From: Phallusia mammillata
Taxonomy: Eukaryota > Chordata > Ascidiacea > Phlebobranchia > Ascidiidae
Assembly: GCA_003260075.1 (NCBI GenBank)
Contig: QLIY01000085.1
Span: 22,858-86,857, forward strand
Direction of reading: 5' to 3'
Length of the DNA: 64,000 bases
The stretch's first letter is position 1. Every line of letters begins with the position of its first letter. The notes under the pieces are model-generated. The model saw only the letters and a program-made list of their open reading frames with translations, did not search any database and had not been told where the DNA came from. Of this stretch, positions 12,357 to 22,360 are shown in pieces. The translations under genes were made by a program, and so were the position numbers.

Positions 12357-13157
12357 GGCTACAATAATATTTTGTTTGCTTTCTTTCTTTATGGAAAACA
12401 TGATTTGAATTGATAGTGTGACATTTTATGAATAAATATTAATCACAAATTAATTTTACCAGCTTGTCAAGACTGTTGCCTATTAAGCCAAGACTAGCGT
12501 TTAAATCGCAAAAAATTACCTGTCGTACATTTTATTACATTTTTTTTTGTTTTTGTTGTTCGAATATTCTGTGCGAAACAATCTTATTTACTTACTTACT
12601 ATTTTGATTGATAAGAATGTAATGCAGCAGTATGTCATCATGTTTATTTGATATTATACGTTATGTACCGAAATGTTATTCACTTTGATTGGATTTTTAA
12701 CGCGCCACTGAATCGTACCACATGCGTACATTTAATGCCCACTTATCCGGACTTTATAAAATGTCAGGATGAACAGAATTAAGAGCCTGTAATATCAGTA
12801 CACTGTTGTTTTTTCTTAAGACATTTTATAATGCTTTTTGTTTTATAATGGCGTGTTTAAGTTACACTAGCAGGAAACACCTTGACAGTACGAAGGAAAA
12901 AATGGAGAAAGAAATGTAGGTTAGAAATAAGAGAAAAGAAAAAAACGTGTAGGGTAGTTATATTACACTAGAAAACTGTTTTAAAAGTCAATACGCTTTG
13001 CCTTTAATTTTGTTTCAGCATGATACCAATGCTTACAATCACAATTTACTTTTAACATTACCGTACAAAGCAAATTTTAAAATTGTACCAGTCTAATAAA
13101 ACATTTTTCAAAATCACTAACATTTGACAAAAAACATAAAACAAAAAACAAAAAAAA
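12357..13157. other. Spacer between the two convergent receptor genes
   Basis: This AT-rich sequence presumably holds both 3' UTRs. Apart from the receptor A poly(A) signal, nothing specific is recognised. Confidence 0.5.
12431..12436 (+). terminator. Poly(A) signal of receptor A
   Basis: AATAAA lies 75 bp after the receptor A stop codon. Confidence 0.6.
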
Positions 13158-13427
13158 TTAAATTTGGCTAGTGCTACTGCGAGTTTGACTTAAATGTGAA
13201 GTTTTTGTGGCTTGCGTTGATCTGGACACAGCACGTTTTTTGGGTCTCCTAAATTGTGCATAAATTTTATCAATAATGTTTGAATAAAGAATCGGGTTGA
13301 GAGCACTATTGATTGGCAGTAACACTGTCGCTGCTACAGCATACGAGATTCTGTCGATCTGGATTCCGTTGAAGTTGATAAAAACCATAATAGAAAGTGG
13401 AATCCAGCAGAAGAAGTCAGTTACAAT

Positions 13428-14108
13428 TAGAGATGTACCGAATATTCGGTTTGCCGAATTTATTCGGCCGAATCGATCATTTTTGCAAAGATTCGGTTTC
13501 GGCCGAATAATTTGTTGCGATTCGGCCGGAACCGAATCTTTTACGAACACAAATTTAAAGCGTTAAACGTGTCTTTTCTGCTTATTAAGGTCCACGCAAC
13601 TCAGTGTTTTTTTTTAAGGTGTTTTGGACCGAAAACGGTCCCCCAAATTTTTCTAGCGGTTTCCCAAAATTTGGTATGTGCTATTTTTTGGTATTTAAAT
13701 GAAACACTTGCGGTCTCTTAAAACTATTAGCGGTCACCCAAACCAAACCTTTAAAAAATCTGCACGCAATCTTTCAAAAGTCCAAACATAACGAAAATTG
13801 CGTCAATGTTTATCTTTTTCAACACATTATCGTTTTCCCCACGGTAGTCAAAAAAATTAGTAATTCATTGGCAGGTTGCCAATCATGCTTAAGGCAATTT
13901 TAAACCCCACAGAACTGAAATAAGGACGAAACACAACTATTTTGCACTGGCTGCCTGGTAGATAAACATTTTTTCTCGTCAAACGCGTAGCGTACGACTT
14001 CGCGTGACGTCATAAATGATTCGGTTGATTCGGCCGAATTTATTCGGCAAAACCGCCGAATATTCGGTTTCGGCCGAATCGAAATTTAGCCGATTCGGTA
14101 CATCACTA
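13428..14108. mobile_element. 681-bp hAT-like MITE inside the receptor B TM6 exon
   Basis: Terminal inverted repeats TAGAGATGTACCGAAT / ATTCGGTACATCACTA are flanked by perfect 8-bp duplications GTTACAAT (13420-13427 and 14109-14116). Removing the element plus one target copy restores a continuous reading frame through TM6, so the insertion point is certain. The insertion adds 689 nt, which is not a multiple of three. A shorter relative lies at 56434-56652. Confidence 0.9.
13602..13762. mobile_element. Small MITE nested in the TM6-exon transposon
   Basis: It is bounded by CAGTGTTTTTTTTTAAGG and the inverse of a CAGATTTTTTAAAGG end, with ACGCAA on both sides. Its internal GGTCACCCAAACCAAACC and 'cggtcccccaaa' segments match the intact element at 33433-33597 in a dynein intron. 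Confidence 0.7.
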
Positions 14109-14280
14109 GTTACAATCAAACGAATAACTTTTCTTTGCATATCTGCAAAATAAATTTGTTAGTTGATCTTTCATGACTTGACAGTATTATCTTATGTAGG
14201 CGACCTGAACATGACGTCGAAATGTCAGTTAAAACAATAAATTTGCCAAAGCACTTTTTAGCCTCTATATTATTTGTAAG

Positions 14281-14457
14281 CAGTAGTTGGATTCAGCCGG
14301 TTCGCACCGGTTCTATAGAACCGTCTCACGAAATTTTATGAGATCAGCGAACCGATTAGCATTACTGGTTAATATCAATGGACTTTTTTTAACAGAACCG
14401 GCTGAAAAATATGACTTTGTGATAGAACCGGCTGACAAAATTTTTTGATCCCACCAC
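14281..14457. mobile_element. Short hAT-like MITE (GGATTCAGCCGG family)
   Basis: It starts CAGTAGTTGGATTCAGCCGG and ends GATCCCACCAC. Internal GAACCGGCTGAAAAATATGA segments are shared with the longer copy at 38327-38650. No clear target duplication was found. It lies in a receptor B intron. Confidence 0.65.
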
Positions 14458-17400
14458 AAACAATAGTTTGAACAAACCTGAAGATATTGCATTGTCTTTT
14501 CCTGATGCAAAGGCCGATGCTCTAGCCTATAGGACTATTATAATGTACGTGATTACCACAAAAACAAACACCAGGAAATTTAGAATGGAAATTGCAAGAG
14601 AAAACTTCCACGATTGATCATTCGGGGTTACAAACAGATTCGGAATACACACGCTATTAGCGCTGTAATATCTAAAGAGCCAATATAACTTAATATTGAT
14701 CAAACGTTTGCAAACGTACAAATTCTAAACTAACAAAACAAATACTTTGTAGAAACTTACACAAGTTGAACGAAAAACTACAATAATGATCTATTTGTTT
14801 TAGATTAGTCAGTTGGAATATGAAAGTTTTGGCAAATGCTCACCTAAAAAGACTTGTAACTTTTAAACATGTCTCCGACATGGCACAGGACGAGTAAAAA
14901 TGTTCCAATTGATTCCAGGATTGAATATTAGATACTTGTTGAACCACTGAGTCAGATTGATTAGCCAAATGCAGGGAAACCGTCAGTAGCTTAGTTGTAA
15001 AGTTTTTTGCGGCATTAAAAGAAACCACAACGTTGCTGAAATAGGGATTGCTTTCAATCAACGCTTGATCGACGAAGGTGCTCTGCTGGTAGACTGACAA
15101 GGGAACGAGAGCAAAAGTGAAAGACACCGCCCATGTAGATGCAATCAATGCAAGAGAAAAACGAATGCTTGGTTTGCTCAAAGCGACAAAAGGCTGAAAA
15201 AAAAATGAATATGATAGTTTAACGTCCAAAAGAAAAACTTCCACAATACTTGACTACAAAACATTTGTTTGTGTTAAAAATTTTGAAAATATCTATGTTA
15301 TAATGGTAACATATCCCAATGACAGAAGATTTTTGATAATTGCACACCGGATAATGTCACATTCTGGTTTGTTAAATGGAAAATGCAGATGCTGTGCTTT
15401 TATGTGGGAAAAACTCTGGTTAATTCTATACTCTGAGTAATTGAAAGAGAATTAAATTTGCGATTATTCAGAATTGTATTTATTTTATGTAAAAAACACA
15501 AAATTTGACTTTTTTACCTTTGCGACAGCGTACAGACGGGTAACTGTCAAAAACAACATCCTCAATACGGAGGTTTCGCTTGATAAGACAACCAGAACTC
15601 CCATAGCAACACACGATTGACTGCTAAGCCATTCTAGAGACTTCGAGCAATACCTTCCACTGTAAACTTTTCCCGCTATTCCCAACATGAACAGGTAAAT
15701 TGACATTAGAAAATCGGCAACCGCTAGATTTAACACCAGCGTGTGATTGGTGCGCAGTGATGCAGCACGGTCCTTGTCGAAAACTTTCTTTAGGGCCCTG
15801 CTTTCGCCAATGATGACTGTCTAAACATTGTATTAATGTATTATTTGCTATTTTACTTAAAAAATGTGGATTTGGTGTAATAAAGTTAATATCCAATATA
15901 CTTAGCTACAATGTTGAAACTAATGAGTTGTACCAAGTTTCCGACAAAAGCCAAAATCGCCATAATCCACACAATTGCACGAAAGATTGGATTTGCAATC
16001 AGCTCATATCGCGAAGACAATATATTTTGAGCGGAATACAGTGTTTCGGAACATTTGTCACTCCAATCCGAGCAATCTCCACGGCCATCAAGAATCTAAG
16101 TCAAAGAAAGAGGTTCGACCGGGTGATATTAAACTTTCTATAATTTTAGGTTTGTTACTTGAGTCTTTCGAATGAAGAATGGTTTTCTATTTTCGCAGTA
16201 AAATCTTCCGTCATTTGTGCAGTTTGTCTCGTCTTCAAAGTTGTCAAAATTTTTGTTAAAGTCACAAACTACCGACCTCGATACGGAAACCTAAGTACAA
16301 GAATTTCTTTAAAAACCAACATAAGAAACCAGCATAAAAACAACATATCAGGTGAGTTTAATGACAAACACTAATCGAGAGTGTAACTTGATTTATCTAA
16401 ATGAGTAAATAGCAATTTCCTTTAAACAACTAATTCCTTTGATGAATTGCTGCCTTAAGCAAACGTTGCATAATTTTTTTGGCTTAACTCAACTTAACTC
16501 AACTCAATTCAGTTTGGCTGTGTCAGTGTATGAAGTATTTTGAGCAGACTGGGACTTGCCAGTTATAAACTTAGCTTTTTGACAACCGTCATACCTTTCC
16601 TCCTCGGAGAGAAGAGCAGAAAAACCTATCCGGACACATTTCTTTGCTCTCATCCGCTCCATCATCGCAATCTACGTATCCGTTACAAAGTTTGGATCGT
16701 GGGATACTCACCGAATGTCCATTTTTGCACGGAAATCTATTTACCAAAAAAAGTTGCCAATTAAACTTATAGAGGCCACGAACTTAAAACTTTTTGGCTT
16801 CGAAAGCTTAATCCTGTAAACATTATCTTAAAAGCAAAAGACAACAAATTTGACATATTTAATTCTTGACCGCTGACATTGCTGACGTTTTACCTGTGAG
16901 GACAATTACTTTCATCACCGTTGTCTACAGGACAGTCCACCACTCCGTTGCATAAAAGATCGGTAGGTTTCCGTTCTCCTACAACGAAGCGTTGGTCACC
17001 TACCTGAAACTGTCAAAACAGCAGAGGTTAATAATTGTCAAAAACAAATATCCTCTTATCAAAAGCTTGCGGAAATAGAAAAGGTGTAAATTTTAGGAGA
17101 CAGTGAGATTCGGTAAAAGTGTGTTCTACCTAAGAAAAATACTTGGCTTGAAAAAAGTCGGCTTAAAACGCTACCTACATGCTTTGTATATTCAATGCAC
17201 CAACTTCTACGGTCTTAAATAGTAAGAGATCTACAAGCCAATCGCGGCAATTTACGTAAATTTCGTTGCGATATTCGTCACAAATAATAATATTTTAAAT
17301 CTACAAAATGTCTGTACCAAAGTTTTTCTCTTATCAATTTATGTAAAGTAGGCAAACTTACAAACTTTCGACATTCGAATGTATGTTCTGGGATATGCCT

Positions 17401-17722
17401 AACACCAGGTTTGTCAACAGTGCAGTTAAACTTTGCAGAGCTATCCGGGTATTTTGCTACGCACTCATCCTTCGGAAATCCTGGTGGGGACAACCCATCT
17501 TACGAGAAAACCTGATTGCGTGTTTTTCAATTTACAGTCTTCGATCCCATCGCACAAAACACCAGTAACCGAAGGCTCCAAACTGTTGCCATTTGTAAAC
17601 CAATCCGTTGCCATTTGTAAACAGTTTACCGCTTGACATCTGTGAAATACACAAGCGCTACGAGAAGAAAGAAAAGTACGTTTATTGCAACACTTGTCAA
17701 AAAAATCCCTCAAATAATTTAN

Positions 17723-18433
17723 CGACTTGCAGGTACTTTTTTAGGACTGGCCTTTAGGCTTTTTTCGACATGACAAAATGCGGATGTATTTATTTTTAAT
17801 CTTCCTGTGCAATATATCTTTATTGCAATATATGTTCCTGTGCAATACTTAAACATAAGCGTAGTTGACTGACATGGCAAGACACATTGAAACGCGGATT
17901 TAGCAGTGATGTGTTTGTAAAAACCTTTTATTTGATTTCATTTACCATCTAGCGAGACACATCTTTTATTACAAAAGTCGTAAAATATTATTAAAGTAGT
18001 TTAATCATAAACATTACTGCCAAGGTAGTGGTGTATATAGAATACATCGTGTAGACGTTTCGACAATCTCTGTTGTCATCATCAGTACATGTTCGAAACG
18101 TCTACACGATGTATTCTATATACACCACTACCTTGGCAGTAATGTTTATGATTAAACTAATTTAATAATATTTTACGACTTTTGTAATAAAAGATGTGTC
18201 TCGCTAGATGGTAAATGAAATCAAATAAAAGGTTTTTACAAACACATCACTGCTAAATCCGCGTTTCAATGTGTCTTGCCATGTCAGTCAACTACGCTTA
18301 TGTTTAAGTATTGCACAGGAACATATATTGCAATAAAGATATATTGCACAGGAAGATTAAAAATAAATACATCCGCATTTTGTCATGTCGAAAAAAGCCT
18401 AAAGGCCAGTCCTAAAAAAGTACCTGCAAGTCG
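17723..18433. repeat. 711-bp near-perfect palindrome beside an N
   Basis: The left arm 17723-18063 and right arm 18093-18433 (341 bp each) are reverse complements with one mismatch seen. A 29-nt spacer separates them. The left arm begins directly after the n at 17722. The right arm ends 10 bp inside a receptor B exon, so the left arm contains an inverted copy of that exon end and its splice donor. The central ~75 bp of each arm belongs to a dispersed inverted-repeat element that also occurs at about 44240-44450. The outer part may be a fold-back assembly artefact. Confidence 0.85.
18050..18089 (-). ncRNA. Hammerhead-ribozyme-like core, copy 1
   Basis: Read on the - strand: stem I TGTA, the core CTGATGA, a stem II hairpin (GACAA, loop CAGAGA, TTGTC), GAAA, CGTC, then stem I TACA. 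All conserved hammerhead core elements are present and cleavage would follow the GTC. Stem III is reduced to the self-complementary ACGT. That cannot close within one molecule but can pair between two, as reported for hammerhead variants of Penelope-like elements. Activity is inferred only. Confidence 0.6.
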
Positions 18434-18662
18434 TATTTGCATCGTTTGGTAAACCCTTGTCACACGGTAGTGTTCCTTTACAATAGCTAAATCTACAAAC
18501 ACGTGAAATTTTAGGTGCACAATGACGGTTTGATAGTAAAATGTAACATTTTTCAAACACTGGATCGAAAAATTAACATGTTCCAAAAGCAGAATACAAC
18601 TGCACCTGAATACACCAAGATTGACATGTCGTAAAAAAAACGTGAACAGTTTGTGTTACTTG

Positions 18663-18664
18663 CT
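18663..18664 (-). promoter_or_regulatory. GC splice donor in receptor B
   Basis: The exon ending at 18664 (read on -) is followed by gcaagt where receptor A has gtaaag. Only a GC donor here keeps both the 120-bp exon length and the reading frame into the next exon. The next downstream GT would bring a stop into frame. Confidence 0.55.
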
Positions 18665-20421
18665 TTTCATCGATGTTATTTTTACAGTCAGCAATTCCAT
18701 CGCAAACAGAACTCCGGTTGACGCATTGAGTCGAATTTCCATTTTCACATCGAACTTGGCCCATAGCACATTGCAAAGATGATCTTAAGAGATAGGTTAA
18801 ACATTGAATTAATTGTATAAATTGTAAAAATATTGGTAAGAACAAATGTTGCTTTCACTAAACATTTTTTCTACCACTGCAAGGTGTATGCCTGTCTACA
18901 TCTCCCGTATTTTCTTGTACAGACAAATATGATGCAATGAAATGATTATGTTTATACTTGCAACAGCCTAATTATAAGTAATATCTCAGTGAATACGTAA
19001 TATCATTCTAGTTATTATGGTGCTGTTTTGTCTAATTTAGGACCTGTTTGTTTTTCAGGTTTAATTATAGCACAACCATTTTGTTCAAGTTATTATTAAG
19101 CTTGAAAAATTGCTTTTAATTACTTGTCAGTCATATGCTGCAGTTGATTGCATATATCTGCAGTTTGTTCTTCGCACAAACATTCATCAGATAGGTCAGG
19201 ACAATCAATGACACCATCACAAACTTTTGAACGAGGGATTATCATGGAACCGTCAAGACACTTAGTACATCGTTGACTATCAAACGTGACATGGGGAAAA
19301 GACCGAATGTCTCTGCAAAAACATGAACCAAGATCAGTTTGGTATTTTCTAGTGTCGTTACTAACACACAAACCTTTCATAGGAAACTTTATTAGGCTGC
19401 TCATAACATAAGTCTGAGCCATCGTCACAGTCCTGAACATTATCCCATAAAAGCTGTTGTGGCAAACGACAAGTTTTTCCATTCTTAAAACATTGAAATC
19501 CAACCCCGTTTTCCCACTCGTGGTCGTCAGGGCAACCATCACATGGAACATGATTACATACAGTTGAGCGCAGCACGCATTTGTCGCTATTGCTGCATTT
19601 ATAATGGGTTGAACAGCCGACGTCACAAGGCGTTAGTCCTTGACATGTGACTGTGGAGTTGCAAATGTAGTCTCGGCGCAGCAGACACGTTTGGTTGCTA
19701 GAAATTATTGTGCATCTGCAAAAAAATGTTTTTATGTAGGTTAAATGCACTGTTGTTGTTTTGAAGTCAAGTCCAAACCAAAACTCTTTACAACGGAGCA
19801 AGCGTTTTTTTTACCCAAGGCAGTCACGCCAATTTGTGTGCAACAATTATTTCAACGATACAAGTGATTCTTTTGCAATATACCACAGAAACAAATATAT
19901 GGGAAACTATAAAACCCAAATTACTAACCAGCTTTTAAAACCAACCAAACCGTTAAACCACTGGTTTGCGGTATGTGAACTAAATTTTTGCCTTAAACGG
20001 CTTATATTTGCATCTGCTTTGTTCGAGTAAAACCATTACCCCGAACCTGGCGTGTGGGTACAGACACAACGAACATGACGTGTTGTCGTGTTTTGCGTCA
20101 CTTCCGTTGCAATTTTGAGTTTCTTCACAGGAATTTGGTGTTTTCTTAAGTGTGTCATTTGGACACCTAAATTCTAAAGGCAAATTAAATAATGTTAATG
20201 TATTGTTTTTAAAATCATTACGAAAACCACATGTCCCCAAATAAACAACATTTTGCCTCAAATATTGCTTCACCACGTTAACAGTCATTACGTTTTATAG
20301 CGTTTAGGTAATAAAAATAATGAAATTTCTTACCCTGTTGTGTATTGTAGGTAGATTGACTTGAAACTAAAACAAAACTTTGAAGAAATAAACACAAAAG
20401 TATTATCCTTAATCTCATCAT

Positions 20422-22360
20422 GAATATAAATCACAGAGTAAATAATCTAGGCTGTTTCAAAGTAAAATCTGCGCATTAGATATGCATCATCACAATAATA
20501 AGCCATACGGGAAGCTATTTGGCATCTGTGTGCATGGTGCTGCATGCACTTTTACATATTTTCTTTTTCTATTTTTTTTTGCTGGTTTGCTGTTCTTGCT
20601 GTGTATATTTCATCTATACACTGTTGTACTTGACAATTACGTCAAATGCCTATCGCTACAACTTTCACCAAAAACTTGTCGTAGATAAATTTGATCAGTC
20701 TTAAACCAAGCAACAACGGAATGTAGTAAGTTCAGCAACACGACACAATCTATAAATATCTGCGTTAATTGCGTCAACGCCTTAGGCTGGGAAATGTTTG
20801 AATCTAAATTTTATTGATATTTTACATTAGTAATTTTAGATTTTTTGTAATACGATTTGTGAGAATGTCCCAATTAGGAAATAATAGACCCTTTAACGAA
20901 AATTAACGATTGCTGTTTACTTTGAAGTACACTACTAAATATGGTAACACGTTTTTGATAAAACGAAATAGTAAAGAGTATAAAAAACCTTTAAAGCAAA
21001 TCAACTGTCCTCCAACGATTACGAAAAACACCAAGAAGAGCAAACCTTAACAAAACATTACGAGGGGCACGTAACTGGTGTAAGCTGCATACATCGTAAG
21101 CTGCAGTGAGATAAAATGGCGTAAGCTGCAGTGAGATAAAATGGAAACACTAATTAAAAAAGTCTTTGGCAGCAAATGGTCGTGACAAAATAAGACACGA
21201 AATCAGTAAAAATTGATTTTGTTTCAGTTGGCATAATCAAACGGCTCTTTATTTTAGTTTTGGGCCAAGTCGCGCCTTTTTCATGTAATTATTACCGCCT
21301 TTTTTCCTTTTCTCTTGTGTTCTCTCGTCATAATGTCAAATGATTTTACCTCTTTGCTTTAAACATTGTTTAAAAAAATGTCTTTTAACTTATCTGTTGT
21401 ACAAAATATGCCAAACTTAAATATATTAAATTTCTTAACCCAATAAATTATGTACGGGACTCCGACGATAACAAAATTCAGCAACATGACAAGGCTTTTA
21501 AAGACGTAATAAAACTTACGCGGGAAATAGTTGACATGCGTCATAGCAGTCAAAACACGATTTCTAATTAAAAACATGTTTAATTTGTATTATTACCAGT
21601 ACCAATGACATGTTTTTCAGGATAATCCGCTTAGCAGATCAGTATTTCTGCCGAAAAACATATGTTTGTTTACTAAAAATGTCTGCCAAAAACACGTCTG
21701 TTTGATTGATTGTTGTTTTCACGTTTGAATATCATGTCCTCATAACAAATCTTTCGTTGGCTTCGTGGAATATTTTCGATTCAGTGAAACCTAATCAAAC
21801 CTGTCAAATGTCCGTTTTTGGTACAAACCTTATTTAACCAATTAGGCTACATTATTTTTTCCTTGTGCAAAAAAACACTTTTTTTATTTTAGTTTAGTAA
21901 ATATAAGTTAGTTGTAACGGTTTTTTATTCATGATCAACACGTAAGTTTTTAATGATCAACTGACATTTGTTTACCACGCACCAGTGGGGTTGTCGCAGA
22001 AGTTTCTATGACAACGGATCCTTTTTGCTTCACTACTTAGGTCAAAGTATTATTTAAAGTCAAAGTATTACACTTGCGATTTCAAACATAATATTCCGGT
22101 TAGAAGTATTCGATGACTTCATTTACTAAATAATGTTAGTAACTTATATCAATGACATACCCTGCCAGTTTTTAGCCAAAGCATATCACACAGTTTAAAA
22201 GCATAAACTTTATATATCTGCTTAACACTACAAAACAATATAACCGCGAAAAATAAAATCTCTCATAAAAAAATCACAGCAACAATAAAATACAATTTAA
22301 ACATACAAAATTCACAACCAAAACATGGAAATCATATTTATGTATACTCTGTGGCGCCAT
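20422..22360. other. Spacer between receptor B start and DNAH2 3' end
   Basis: No exon is recognised. A 24-25-bp unit (gtaagctgcagtgagataaaatgg) is tandemly duplicated near 21097-21142. The rest is AT-rich, and the right end is presumably DNAH2 3' UTR. Confidence 0.5.

Larger units (their letters stand above)
13158..20421 (-). pseudogene. Receptor B: decayed inverted paralogue of receptor A
   Basis: The exons, read on the - strand, are 20421-20334, 20173-20047, 19715-19374, 19312-19124, 18783-18664, 18492-18424, 17639-17362, 17003-16894, 16736-16595, 16290-16159, 16095-15934, 15820-15518, 15193-14844, 14671-14478 and 14142-13158. The order and phases match receptor A, and several exons have exactly the same length (342, 189, 120, 69, 142, 162, 303, 350 and 194 bp). 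It encodes a signal peptide, LDLa modules and seven helices. Three lesions break it: a +1 base in a four-C run (17486-17489 on +), TAG replacing a codon after TM5 (about 14527-14529), and a transposon between IVT and DFF in the TM6 exon (13428-14108). One intron uses a GC donor (gcaagt, 18663-18662). An N at 17722 and a palindrome sit in another intron. It could instead be a defective allele, since Ciona is highly polymorphic. Confidence 0.8.

Noticed and set aside
13428..14108. Genuine intron splitting the TM6 exon of receptor B
   Set aside because: It lacks GT-AG ends at the break and has inverted repeats plus 8-bp target duplications. Receptor A has no intron there.
21359..21577. 72-codon hydrophobic open frame on the - strand between receptor B and DNAH2
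   Set aside because: The hydrophobic composition reflects AT-richness. There is no conserved motif, and it is unrelated to either neighbour.
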